A DNA stretch of 64,000 nt from CBDHFN01 sp965262605 (lineage in GTDB: Bacteria > Pseudomonadota > Alphaproteobacteria > JASGCL01): assembly GCA_965262605.1 (NCBI GenBank), contig CBDHFN010000001.1, positions 142,406-206,405 of the forward strand, in the 5' to 3' direction. A program made the translations under genes and the position numbers. Positions within the stretch are counted from its first letter, which is position 1; each line of letters opens with the position of its first letter. The notes below the pieces were generated by a model. That model did no database searches and was not told the origin of the DNA. It saw only the letters and a program-made list of their open reading frames with translations. Shown here piece by piece: positions 7,361 through 15,954 of the stretch.

Positions 7361-9690
7361 AAATAATCCCTCCAATTTTCGTTATAGGTGGCTTTGAGAT
7401 GATCAATTAAATCATTCGCTTGCGTGCCACTTTTGAAATATTTGACAATATCATTGCCTAAAATATTTAAATCCACATCAATAATAATGGAATCATTAAG
7501 CCCCGTTGCGTCATCGCGTTGCACAATAAGCACTTGGCGTTTATTATTATCCGAAGGCATTTTGATAAAATTAATTTGTTCTTCATTAAGCCCAAATAAT
7601 GCGTAATCGTTCGGATTTGCGTTTGAATCCTTGAAAAAAATATACGAACTTGTATTATTTAAAATCTCGTCCTTAATATCGGTTTTCAGCAAGCTTGCAG
7701 GTTGCTGAAAAGCCATACCGCACGCAATATCTAATTTTCGGTATTCTTGCCACATTTCGCGCGCTAAGCCACGAAAACCCGCATTTTGCATCTGCTTGCC
7801 GCCCTCGTCAATAAAAATACACGCGCCTTTGCCCGCCGATTTTGCCGTTTTAGCAATAATATTGGCAATATGGGCAATTACAGGCGCACCCAGCACAGGA
7901 TCATTTAAGGCTTCGTTCATATTAATACCCATGATTTTTGAATCACCGATTTTATTGGTAAAACTATCAAAACCACTATTAAATACATGCTCATAAATAC
8001 CGCCTTTAACCCATGGTGATAAAGCTAATTTAATTTTAGAATTGGGCGCAAAAGCGACTTCGTATAAATTATTTAGAGTTCTTTCGGGCGGATTAACCCC
8101 GAAAACTAAGCTATAAATTAAATCTAACTCACTTTGCACTTCGTTGGTAATTTCCATATTGCCTAACATAGTTCTTAAAGCTAAATTAATACGATTAAGA
8201 TTTTCAGGGGATTTTTCACCGACATCCAGCGGATTAAATTGAAAATCGCTATATGATTGATATAAGCCACCCATGGCTTCAATCATATATTTACATCCAT
8301 TTTGCGAGTCAATAACGAATGATTTTACGCCGTTAATTTTGGTTAAACCCGCCAATAAATATAAAATCAACACGGATTTACCCGACCCCGTGGGTGCAAA
8401 TACTAAAAAATGCCCTTTTGATTGTGGCTTATTCGCAACATGAAATTGAAACCGAAAAGCCGAGCCTAATTGCGTCTTAAATAATCTTACAGGGCGATTA
8501 TCCCAAGGGCTTGATTCCCGTCCATATTCATTGCTTGGAAATGCCCAAATTCCCGCGATATTATCCGACATAATGCGCAACGGGCGAATTTGATTATTGT
8601 TAAATGGCACGCGATTAAACCAAGCCAGCGGTAATGCCGAGGTTTCAACCGCATAATTTATTTTATGAAGTCCGCAAATTCTTGCAATATCACTAAGGGC
8701 TTGTTCCATTTCTTGCATAGTTTTCGTGCGTATCGCCACTTGAAATTGCGTATCAAATACGCATACATCGCCATTTTCTAATAGTTTTGCTAAATCGTTA
8801 AATTCGCCTTGCGATTTTTGCGAACCAATTAAAGGCATGGAATTTTGATTAACTTGTCTTTTGATTAAATATATGGCATTTTTAACGGGCTTTGCTGACA
8901 TAAAAATTTCACAATCAATATCCAATTTAATAATTTTCGCCAAAAATTGCCCATCAATAACATCCGACCATAAATTTATCGTGATGATTTTATTAAAATA
9001 TAAATTGGGCGTATGGGTGCTTAACAAGCCTGCTTTGGTAAAATTGCAATTGGTTGCAGGCAAATTACCATTGATATTTTCATTTTGGGCGCATAAATTT
9101 AATGATTTTTCACCCGCAATTAAATAATTAAGAAAATTGGTAATCGGGCAGGGCAGGCTTTTATCATCAGGGGTTTTTAACAATGAAATACCATATGTTC
9201 CCAATAAACTAAATATTTTCTCCGATGCTTCACTTAAATATTTATAATTAGCATGTTCAATGATAATATACCAATCTATTACAAAAGAATGATTAAATTC
9301 TTTGGCTTCGGCTTGGGCAATTTGCGTCAAAACTTGGCTTGGATAAATAGCGGGATAATTAATATTTTCTTTTCGTTTGACGCAAAAAATCCGAAAACAA
9401 AGCCCAATTAAACTAAAATCATTATATAATTTCGCCCGAACCGACAATAAATTTTCTTGTTCATCAATTGGCAAGGCATCGTAATTTTTCCCCTTAATTT
9501 GATAAATGCGAAATAATCCGCCGTCCTTCATTATAATCGTGGATTTATCGGAATCAATTCTATCAAATGGCAATTCATTAAGCGTCCAATCACGATTAAC
9601 ATCGCCAAACGCGCCGTTCTTAATACTTTTGAAAATCATCGCACTGCTAAGACTAGCTATTGATAATCCGATTATAGCTTCACTAAACAT
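7357..9690 (-). CDS. virB4: VirB4/TrbE-like conjugation ATPase
   Basis: This 777-residue protein has the VirB4 architecture. The N-terminal domain contacts membrane partners (LSIASLSSAMIFKSIK, then KDGGLFRIYQIKG). The C-terminal motor has Walker A FAPTGSGKSVLI at about residue 430, a Walker B-type hydrophobic strand CIFIDEGGKQM, and the downstream ..MAFQQPASLL.. and NTSSYIFFKDSN segments characteristic of the family. VirB4 energises pilus assembly and substrate transfer at the inner membrane. It overlaps virB3 upstream by 8 bp and virB5 downstream by 3 bp. Length is within the usual 750-850 residues, and no key motif is missing. Confidence 0.92.
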   Translation of the reverse strand: MFSEAIIGLSIASLSSAMIFKSIKNGAFGDVNRDWTLNELPFDRIDSDKSTIIMKDGGLFRIYQIKGKNYDALPIDEQENLLSVRAKLYNDFSLIGLCFRIFCVKRKENINYPAIYPSQVLTQIAQAEAKEFNHSFVIDWYIIIEHANYKYLSEASEKIFSLLGTYGISLLKTPDDKSLPCPITNFLNYLIAGEKSLNLCAQNENINGNLPATNCNFTKAGLLSTHTPNLYFNKIITINLWSDVIDGQFLAKIIKLDIDCEIFMSAKPVKNAIYLIKRQVNQNSMPLIGSQKSQGEFNDLAKLLENGDVCVFDTQFQVAIRTKTMQEMEQALSDIARICGLHKINYAVETSALPLAWFNRVPFNNNQIRPLRIMSDNIAGIWAFPSNEYGRESSPWDNRPVRLFKTQLGSAFRFQFHVANKPQSKGHFLVFAPTGSGKSVLILYLLAGLTKINGVKSFVIDSQNGCKYMIEAMGGLYQSYSDFQFNPLDVGEKSPENLNRINLALRTMLGNMEITNEVQSELDLIYSLVFGVNPPERTLNNLYEVAFAPNSKIKLALSPWVKGGIYEHVFNSGFDSFTNKIGDSKIMGINMNEALNDPVLGAPVIAHIANIIAKTAKSAGKGACIFIDEGGKQMQNAGFRGLAREMWQEYRKLDIACGMAFQQPASLLKTDIKDEILNNTSSYIFFKDSNANPNDYALFGLNEEQINFIKMPSDNNKRQVLIVQRDDATGLNDSIIIDVDLNILGNDIVKYFKSGTQANDLIDHLKATYNENWRDYL

Positions 9691-10003
9691 AGTGTTTATT
9701 CCTTTTGAAATTGGTAAAATGAATTGATTTTTGTTTATTTTTGCCGTTTAACCAAAAAATCAAGCTTGGCATAATATAAGCAAAGAAAAAAGGGTTGCGC
9801 TTGGAAAATGGCATACCAATAAAAAACGCTAAGGCAAGCGTGCCCACCACGGATAAAAATGCTAAAAACATATAGCCCGATTTTAATAATAAAAAGCCAC
9901 TGCATAACCCGACCACCAACGCCACCACCGCAAATTGATAATGCACCCCAAAAAATAAATATGGTTTTTGGGTATTGACGAAAAATAAGGTTTGTGCTTT
10001 CAT
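9683..10003 (-). CDS. virB3: VirB3-like T4SS membrane protein
   Basis: This 106-residue product starts with MKAQTLFFVNTQKPYLFFGV, which matches the usual VirB3 N-terminus (short soluble lead, then a Pro before the first helix). Two closely spaced membrane helices follow (YQFAVVALVVGLCSGFLLL, FLAFLSVVGTLALAFFIG) and then a basic C-terminus. Two earlier in-frame Met codons (10021, 10042) lie inside virB2. The ATG at 10003 gives the typical family length. VirB3 works with VirB4, which overlaps it downstream. Confidence 0.8.
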   Translation of the reverse strand: MKAQTLFFVNTQKPYLFFGVHYQFAVVALVVGLCSGFLLLKSGYMFLAFLSVVGTLALAFFIGMPFSKRNPFFFAYIMPSLIFWLNGKNKQKSIHFTNFKRNKHYV

Positions 10004-10007
10004 AATC

Positions 10008-10391
10008 TTATTTCGTGACATAATCGGCAAATGCACCCGCACCCGCCATCATGGCACCCCCAATTAAAAATACCCATAATTTCATGGCTTCTATTTGACC
10101 CTTAACCATCATCGCCACCCCAGCCAAGATAATCACAATCGCCACAACCCCGCCGACAATGGTTAATAAGCCCGTGCGACCCTCATCTACTTTGGTTTTG
10201 ACCTCCGAAGCCCAGTCGCTTGCTGCAAATAATAAATGGGGCAAAAATAAATACAGCGCGCTTATCCCCAAAATTATTAAACAAATGAATATTGGCTTAA
10301 ATTGCGTATATTGCGAATTAAAATTTATTGATTTTGGTTTTATTATATTTCTAAACGCAATTAAAATACTAAAATTATGGTTGATTTTCAT
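10008..10391 (-). CDS. virB2: VirB2-like major pilin precursor
   Basis: This 127-residue product has a long basic leader followed by a hydrophobic segment ending LLFAASDWASEV. The mature pilin part is about 70 residues with two helices: GLLTIVGGVVAIVIILAGVAMM and WVFLIGGAMMAGAGAFADYV. This is the VirB2/TrbC layout: signal, short periplasmic piece, helix, basic loop (VKGQIEAMK), second Gly-rich helix. It directly precedes virB3, as expected. Confidence 0.82.
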   Translation of the reverse strand: MKINHNFSILIAFRNIIKPKSINFNSQYTQFKPIFICLIILGISALYLFLPHLLFAASDWASEVKTKVDEGRTGLLTIVGGVVAIVIILAGVAMMVKGQIEAMKLWVFLIGGAMMAGAGAFADYVTK

Positions 10392-10408
10392 GGTTGTTTT
10401 CTCTGTTC

Positions 10409-10858
10409 TTAATTTTTTATAATCATTAAAAATATAAATATTGTCAGCGTAAAAATAACGCCAAGCGCGATTGAAGCTAGCAAACGGGTTTTTCGGTTAT
10501 CCTTTCTGGTAATTTCATTGTCCATTCTTAAATCGTTAATTTGCACGGCGACATTACCCATCAAAGCCAAAACATGGTTTAAGCTTTTTTGAATGACTTC
10601 ATCTTTTAGTGCCGTGCTAATTTCCAAAGATGAATTTTGAATGTTTTGTAATTCAATATTAAATTGCTCCATTTGAATCTTGTTTAATTCAATTAATTCA
10701 GATTTAAATTTATTAATAAAAAAATTAAAACATATTAAAAGCGCATAAATCGGATCATTTTTATCAATAATCATGCGGGTTTTCTTAACCACTTCATTAA
10801 AAATTGCGTCCCATTCGTCATTACCTTGTTCGCGTTGAAAATTTTCGTTATTATCCAT
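10409..10858 (-). CDS. traM: TraM-like conjugal transfer protein
   Basis: This 149-residue protein has a soluble, coiled-coil-prone N-terminal part and one C-terminal membrane helix (LLASIALGVIFTLTIFIFLMI). The motif DPIYALLICFNFFINKF near residues 38-54 resembles the DPIYA... segment of TraM proteins encoded after traL in IncP-type transfer regions. It overlaps the traL-like gene by 8 bp and sits just upstream of virB2. The TraM name is given for family likeness and order. Its molecular role in conjugation is not established here. Confidence 0.65.
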   Translation of the reverse strand: MDNNENFQREQGNDEWDAIFNEVVKKTRMIIDKNDPIYALLICFNFFINKFKSELIELNKIQMEQFNIELQNIQNSSLEISTALKDEVIQKSLNHVLALMGNVAVQINDLRMDNEITRKDNRKTRLLASIALGVIFTLTIFIFLMIIKN

Positions 10859-11594
10859 GATAACCCGCTAACTCAATCGCATTAAATACTAATTCGCTAT
10901 AATTTTTTAATCGTTGCCTTGCCATAAAATTAAAGTTTATATGATCATCTATCGCTTCGCTAAATGTCAATTTATTGGACAACATTTTATTAATATCATA
11001 CCCATATGTCGCCATATTAACCGATGGAATGGCGATAATGCTTTTAATCTGATTTTGGCTTGTTTTGAAAAAATCCGTATCCTCAAAAAACTTGCCGTCC
11101 TTTGTAATTATCGGATTAAAATATTCGTTAAGCCAAATATCAACAAATGCACGGGGAAAATTTTTCAAAATATGGCTTAAATTTGTCATGGTCTCAAGCA
11201 TGGGTTGCCCACCAACAATTATTGATTGCAAGCGAACTTTATGCCCAGCATCTAGAAATAAATCAATAATTCGGTTTTCCGCCATATAAGCAACCAAGGG
11301 TAAAAATGAACTTGCACCAATGTCAATAATTGCATAATCATCATTTCGGCAATTTAATAAATTTTCCATTAATAAATCAAAATACCGCGGGTCTATAACC
11401 TCGGGTTTAAGCCCCAAAGACACTTTTTGCGCCCCCAGCTTAGTAAATGATGATAAAGTCGGATTAACGATGTCTGCGTCAAATAAAATGGGGTTTATGC
11501 CCCGTTGCAAAAAATATTGCGCCAAATATACCGCCATCACTGATTTGCCAACGCCACCCTTGCCTTGTGTCTGTATCATGATATTAGCCATCAT
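10851..11594 (-). CDS. traL: TraL-like ParA-type ATPase
   Basis: This 247-residue P-loop ATPase of the MinD/ParA superfamily has deviant Walker A QGKGGVGKSVMAVYLAQYF near the N-terminus, the A' motif ILFDADIVNPTLSSF, and a Walker B-like strand DDYAIIDIGASSFLPLV. IncP TraL proteins have the same short form and the same neighbours (traK, traM). No partition partner (ParB) follows it, which argues for a transfer rather than a partition function. It overlaps both neighbours by a few bases. Confidence 0.8.
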   Translation of the reverse strand: MMANIMIQTQGKGGVGKSVMAVYLAQYFLQRGINPILFDADIVNPTLSSFTKLGAQKVSLGLKPEVIDPRYFDLLMENLLNCRNDDYAIIDIGASSFLPLVAYMAENRIIDLFLDAGHKVRLQSIIVGGQPMLETMTNLSHILKNFPRAFVDIWLNEYFNPIITKDGKFFEDTDFFKTSQNQIKSIIAIPSVNMATYGYDINKMLSNKLTFSEAIDDHINFNFMARQRLKNYSELVFNAIELAGYHG

Positions 11595-12031
11595 ATCACC
11601 TGAATTTCATATTTTGATAAATCTAATGGTTGCTTGGTGCGAACTTCATGAATATTTTCATTAATCCCATGCAACTCAATATGATGAACTAAAATCACTT
11701 GAATCATTGTGTCCTTGCCATGCTTATTTTTATAATTTTCAGTTATTAATTCGCCCCAAACCGAAGCCGTTTGCTTGGGTTGAATCGCGCCTACTAATTC
11801 TATTAAATTGCAATCCGCAACAATTTTGCCGTCAATATCAATTAATTCTGGAAAAGCAACTATCTTGAAATTGTTAAATTTTACTTCGCCGTCCGTTGTC
11901 TTGGTTTTTATGCCCCCAAACGCCACCGCATATTTATTGCCCTTGGCACTGGTTTTTATTGACCCCGACTTGGTAAAATATAATGCTTGATTATCTTTTT
12001 TTGCATATGTTATTAATTTTTCTTTACTCAT
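11591..12031 (-). CDS. Unknown conjugation-operon protein
   Basis: This is a 146-residue soluble protein with no signal peptide or membrane segment. It is rich in beta-prone stretches (KYAVAFGGIKTKT, NFKIVAFPEL, QTASVWGELITENY, QVILVHHIELHG). The pattern is reminiscent of an OB-fold, single-strand-binding type of protein, but I see no diagnostic motif. It lies between traK and traL and overlaps traL by 4 bp, so it is very likely co-transcribed with the transfer genes. A purine-rich site (AAGGAAAAAA) precedes its ATG. Confidence 0.6.
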   Translation of the reverse strand: MSKEKLITYAKKDNQALYFTKSGSIKTSAKGNKYAVAFGGIKTKTTDGEVKFNNFKIVAFPELIDIDGKIVADCNLIELVGAIQPKQTASVWGELITENYKNKHGKDTMIQVILVHHIELHGINENIHEVRTKQPLDLSKYEIQVI

Positions 12032-12159
12032 TTTTTTCCTTAATTTTATTTGGTTTTTATTGTCTGATTTTTTATTGGGTTGGTTATTTTTTTGTTTTTA
12101 ATTTCTGATTATTGATTATTAATTATAAACGATGGCTTTGTTTTAATATTTAATTTAAT

Positions 12160-12498
12160 TCATTGAAATTCCTTAATTGAATCGCCAACATCTAAATCTA
12201 ATTTCTTTGTTATATGTGATTGTGAATGATTGGAATTTAGGGCAGGGGAAATGTTAGTTGCAGACGCAATTGAAGGCGCAACGACAATATTGATTTTTTG
12301 TCCAAATCTTTCTATTTTTTTTATTTTGCGACAAAATACTTGATAACAAAATGAAATTAATTTTTCGTTTGTTAGTTTTTCCCAAATATGAATATTGGTG
12401 TAATTTTGCTCTTTAAGACTAATGATAGTTTGGATTGCGCGAGCAAACTCACTATTGCCTTTGCGTGATTTTTTTAATTGGTTATTTTCTATTTTCAT
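12160..12498 (-). CDS. traK: TraK-like DNA-binding protein
   Basis: This 112-residue basic protein matches the short TraK-type proteins that bind the transfer origin in IncP-like systems. After a Lys/Arg-rich start (NQLKKSRKGN) comes a helix-turn-helix-like domain: I.SLKEQNYTNIHIWEKLTNE, then SFCYQVFCRKIKKIERFG. The C-terminal 45 residues are low-complexity and probably disordered. As the first gene of the operon, it faces the 420-bp non-coding stretch that would be the natural place for oriT. The family call rests on the WEKL.N...ISF.YQ.F.R pattern and gene order. Confidence 0.6.
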   Translation of the reverse strand: MKIENNQLKKSRKGNSEFARAIQTIISLKEQNYTNIHIWEKLTNEKLISFCYQVFCRKIKKIERFGQKINIVVAPSIASATNISPALNSNHSQSHITKKLDLDVGDSIKEFQ

Positions 12499-12918
12499 CG
12501 CTGATACCTAAGTTTAATTCATGCTTAGATATGATATTACAAAAAAAATAATAATTACAATAATGCTTGCTTACTATAAATAACTATGTTATGTTAATTT
12601 ATCACGAGTGAGTCGCTCATTTAGTTAATTTACTTCCCACCATTTACCAACGAATCAAGTGTATCGCATGGATGGGAATCTGTCAAGCAAATAATTCAGA
12701 AGGGGATTATTTATTTTGCGTTAATTTTAAAGATTCGCCAAATTCATAAAAATTTAAAATAAAAAACCCAAGCTTCGCAGGCTTGGGCTTTTCTGGAATG
12801 CTATAAGCAACCCCGTTAATAATATGGGTATTATAGCTAATGGGGAAGTGTTGTCAAGTGTTATTTAATATTTTGCAATATTTTTTTATTACGATTGCCT
12901 TTCTCTTAGGAGAATATA
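12499..12918. other. Intergenic control region between traK and rep; candidate oriT/ori
   Basis: I see no gene here. It separates the minus-strand transfer operon from the plus-strand initiator gene, so it should hold promoters for both. An imperfect inverted repeat has arms at 12634-12643 (TTCCCACCAT) and 12668-12678 (ATGGATGGGAA). A small TGAG-TCG-CTCA palindrome lies near 12609-12619. A terminator-like hairpin at 12767-12787 is listed separately. Location next to traK and the inverted repeat make an origin of transfer plausible. No known nick sequence is recognisable. Confidence 0.4.
12767..12787 (+). terminator. Probable intrinsic terminator
   Basis: The stem CCCAAGC / GCTTGGG has a 7-base loop. 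On the plus strand it is followed by CTTTT, and on the minus strand by TTTTTT. It therefore could stop transcription from either side, and better on the minus strand. It isolates the rep transcript (from 12919) from upstream reading. Confidence 0.6.
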
Positions 12919-14091
12919 ATGCCTACTACCCAAGCTAAGCAAGCAGGCTTAGCAAAATACTATGATATATCAAAGGTAAAGTTCGCTTTAATGACAAATT
13001 TAGGAAATGCACAAATATTAGGTTCGGTTAAGCAGTTAACGGCGCTTGGTTATTTAATGCGGGAAATTTGGCTTAATGGCGGTGAATTAAAGATTGCGCA
13101 TGAATTTATAGCCATTCATTGTAAAATATCGGTTGCTACGGTAAGACGGGCGATAAATTACGCTATTATCAATAAATTACTGGATATTCACAAGGATTTT
13201 ATTAGCAATAAACAATCTGCCAATCATTATATTTTGACGAATAAGTCAACGCAAGTTTTAAATAAATATTATGCTGAAATGGGGGTGCAAGAGCATTCTG
13301 CCGCCTGCTCAAATTTGAACAACAGATATAATAGTTTAAAGTATACAGATAATAATAAATCAGTAGTATCAGGACAAGGCGATAATACTGATTTTATTAT
13401 TTCACAAGAAAGATTAATAAAAACCACGATTGACGATTGCCCAGAAATTCAAGAAGCAATATTAATCGCGCCGATAGATGAAATGAATAAAATTATATCT
13501 ATCAAGCAAGCCGACTTAACGCGGGCGATGGTGCATCATCCGAAATTATCGTTATTATGCTTGGTTGCGACATATTGGTATAATAAATTTGGCACGCGGG
13601 CAATAACGAATCCCAGCGCATTTTTTGCGTGGTTAAGATGGAAAGCAAGCAAAACCCAGCAACAAGAATTTGTAATCAAAGGCTTTAATTGTTTTAATTT
13701 ACGCATTGAATTAGCAGAATATAAACAAAATAGTGAATTAAAAGCGATAGCAATTAAACATGATAATTGCGATAAAATCAATGATTTAATTGCACCAATT
13801 GAAGTGCAAGATTTAATGCAAAAATTTGTAAAAGATTCGCCAATTTTGGACGCAAGGCTTGAAAAGCAATATAGGATAGTTAAATCCCAAGTGCAACATA
13901 ATTTAAGTATAGAAAAGTCAAGAAAATTTAATGAAATAAAGCCCTTGGGCATGGTGAATGGGTGTTTAATTTTACGCGCAAGCTCCGATGAAATTTTAAT
14001 TTTTTCAAAAATACATCACGAATTTTTGCTTAAATTTCAATCAGAAAACCAGCAAATTAAATCCATTAAATTTATTAAAACAGGAGGATAA
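12919..14091 (+). CDS. Probable replication initiator with winged helix and DnaA_N-like C-terminus
   Basis: This 390-residue protein has in its N-terminal 120 residues a winged-helix DNA-binding layout (LTALGYLMREIW, then ISVATVRRAINYAIINKLL). The middle has WYNKFGTRAITNPSAFFAWLRWKA, a segment often seen in plasmid-encoded initiators and helicase-loader-like proteins. The C-terminal 90 residues (LGMVNGCLILRASSDEILIF..HHEFLLKF) resemble the DnaA N-terminal fold. A good ribosome site (CTTAGGAG) precedes the ATG. It is transcribed away from the tra operon. The replication role is inferred from domain likeness and context. Confidence 0.6.
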   Translation: MPTTQAKQAGLAKYYDISKVKFALMTNLGNAQILGSVKQLTALGYLMREIWLNGGELKIAHEFIAIHCKISVATVRRAINYAIINKLLDIHKDFISNKQSANHYILTNKSTQVLNKYYAEMGVQEHSAACSNLNNRYNSLKYTDNNKSVVSGQGDNTDFIISQERLIKTTIDDCPEIQEAILIAPIDEMNKIISIKQADLTRAMVHHPKLSLLCLVATYWYNKFGTRAITNPSAFFAWLRWKASKTQQQEFVIKGFNCFNLRIELAEYKQNSELKAIAIKHDNCDKINDLIAPIEVQDLMQKFVKDSPILDARLEKQYRIVKSQVQHNLSIEKSRKFNEIKPLGMVNGCLILRASSDEILIFSKIHHEFLLKFQSENQQIKSIKFIKTGG

Positions 14092-14093
14092 TC

Positions 14094-14354
14094 ATGAATA
14101 ACCCAATTGAAAGAATTATAAAAAGACGCTTAAAGCATACTGAACAAGAATATCATCTTGCTAAGAATGAGTTTATTCGATTAACCAATGGTTATGGAGT
14201 TTTGCGCGTGCTTGCTACAAAATTAGACTATAATTATAAGACATTAAGAAATTTAAGGTCAAAGAGACATGCGCTTCACCCATTGCGGATGAAAAACTTA
14301 CAAAATATCATTCAAAAAATTAAAGAATTAGACAATTTCAAATCTAAAAGTTAA
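14094..14354 (+). CDS. Small HTH-like protein following the initiator
   Basis: This is an 86-residue, very basic, all-helical protein. The segment YGVLRVLATKLDYNYKTLRNLRSKRHALHPLR (shown here to mark its place near residues 34-65) reads as a helix-turn-helix of the phage-repressor kind. Its ribosome site (GGAGG) lies within the last codons of the initiator gene, 2 bp from its stop, so the two are one operon. It converges with the recombinase gene 10 bp further on. A regulator of replication or copy number is possible but not shown. Confidence 0.55.
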   Translation: MNNPIERIIKRRLKHTEQEYHLAKNEFIRLTNGYGVLRVLATKLDYNYKTLRNLRSKRHALHPLRMKNLQNIIQKIKELDNFKSKS

Positions 14355-14364
14355 TTTTACCATT

Positions 14365-15954
14365 TTACCATATAGACTTAGATGCAAGATAAAAATCAAG
14401 GTAATTGGGTTTAGCTTTTGGAATAATAATAATCTTAGATCCTTCTTTTTTTTCTAAAATTGGGTTAAGAATTATTTTTTCAACAAAGCATTCAATAATT
14501 TTTTTAATGGGATTATGCAGGCTATTATCTGTATAATCTTGATTTAATTTAATTTTGATAATCTCAATATAGTCTTTAATATCCGAATAGGTTGTATTTT
14601 TAAACACAAGCAAGTTTTTTTCATACTCAATATTCGCGGTTAAATGACGAACATTATTCATTAAATCATTCATTTTATTTATTGAAAATGTATCTTTTTT
14701 TAAACCCAAAGTAAACATTTCATAAAGATTGTCTAATTCCTTTTGGTTCTTTTCAAGTTCGATTATTAAATTTTCAAGTTTTTGTCCAAAATTATTATAA
14801 TAATTCTGTATTTCATTATACATAATTCTACTATTAATAGTTTCATTTATATGATATACGACATTATCCATAATGACATTTTCTTTAATGCTTCTTGTAT
14901 TTCGGCAAATGCTTCGGCGCAATCTAAATGCTGAACAAGTATAGCGGGTTTCATGGGCGCGGGTGCAATGGCTTTGACAAACACCGCAAAAAATTAAATG
15001 GGTTAAAGGGTAAGTTGTGCGGGTTCTTGCCATTACTAGCTTGTTGTGAATTTGATTTTTAGGTTTGTTTGCTTCTTGGATTAATTGATGTTGAACCCGT
15101 TGCCATAAATCTTCATCAATAATTTGTAAATCAGGAACAGAACGCACCACCCAATCGGTTTCAGGCTTAATTTCATGATGACTTTTGCCCGTAGTTGGAT
15201 TCTTTTTTGTAGTAGTGCGATTATATTGATAAATTCCCCGATACAAATCGCACGCAAGAATGCCTTCTTTTCGTTCAAGAACGCCTAATAAATTAGCAAC
15301 GCGCCAATGCGTGCCTTTGTTTGGGGCAGGGACTTTCAAATTATTCAATTTAATAGCAATCCCGTTTTTAGACAATCCGTTCGCAAAATCGGTATAAATC
15401 ATTTTGACTATTTCGGCTTCGTGTGGGACAATTTCACGATAACCCTTGTGAACATGCCCCCGCTCATCAATTCTTGGCGCGACTCTATAACCATACCGAA
15501 TGCCAACTATGCGCCCCTCCCTTGCCCGCGCCATATGCCCGCGCGCAGTTTTTTGCTTGATAACTTTAAGATGTAAGGCATTCATTGTTCCCTTAAAACC
15601 AATATGCAATTCGTTAATCTCACCCTCATTTACCGTGTGCATTTTAATGGCATGATATTCACAAATTTCATATAAATACCCAATAAACGAAATTGAACGC
15701 GAAATTCTATCTATATCTTCGGCAATGATATAATTAATTTTATTTGACTTATTGCGGGCAAACTCTAGCATCGCTTGGACGCCCGCGCGGTTATTATCCG
15801 CACCCGAAATTGCTATATCTGAAAAAATTCCACAAATGATGGCATCAGGGAAATTTTTCTCTATGAATGCTTTGCATAATAATATTTGGTCGTCAACAGA
15901 CTTATGATTCTGTTGGTCGGTTGAATATCTTGCATATAATACGATGTTTGTCAT
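14365..15954 (-). CDS. Large serine recombinase
   Basis: This is a 529-residue site-specific recombinase. The resolvase domain comes first: VLYARYSTDQQN with the catalytic Ser at about residue 11, then DNNRAGVQAMLEFA and EDIDRISRS. The recombinase domain follows (GYREIVPHEAEIVKMIYTDFANGLS). Next is a zinc-ribbon region with paired Cys (FCGVCQSHC...YTCSAFRLRRSIC) and a coiled-coil C-terminal part (KLENLIIELEKNQKELDNLY). These are the parts of large serine integrases that move elements without host factors other than a directionality protein. Its attachment site is often next to the gene, so the repeat-rich tract upstream (15955-16780) deserves inspection. Confidence 0.92.
   Translation of the reverse strand: MTNIVLYARYSTDQQNHKSVDDQILLCKAFIEKNFPDAIICGIFSDIAISGADNNRAGVQAMLEFARNKSNKINYIIAEDIDRISRSISFIGYLYEICEYHAIKMHTVNEGEINELHIGFKGTMNALHLKVIKQKTARGHMARAREGRIVGIRYGYRVAPRIDERGHVHKGYREIVPHEAEIVKMIYTDFANGLSKNGIAIKLNNLKVPAPNKGTHWRVANLLGVLERKEGILACDLYRGIYQYNRTTTKKNPTTGKSHHEIKPETDWVVRSVPDLQIIDEDLWQRVQHQLIQEANKPKNQIHNKLVMARTRTTYPLTHLIFCGVCQSHCTRAHETRYTCSAFRLRRSICRNTRSIKENVIMDNVVYHINETINSRIMYNEIQNYYNNFGQKLENLIIELEKNQKELDNLYEMFTLGLKKDTFSINKMNDLMNNVRHLTANIEYEKNLLVFKNTTYSDIKDYIEIIKIKLNQDYTDNSLHNPIKKIIECFVEKIILNPILEKKEGSKIIIIPKAKPNYLDFYLASKSIW

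Noticed and set aside
10851..11594. Plasmid partition ParA
   Set aside because: The ATPase fold fits ParA, but no ParB gene follows and the neighbours are traK-, traM- and virB-like, so TraL is the better call.
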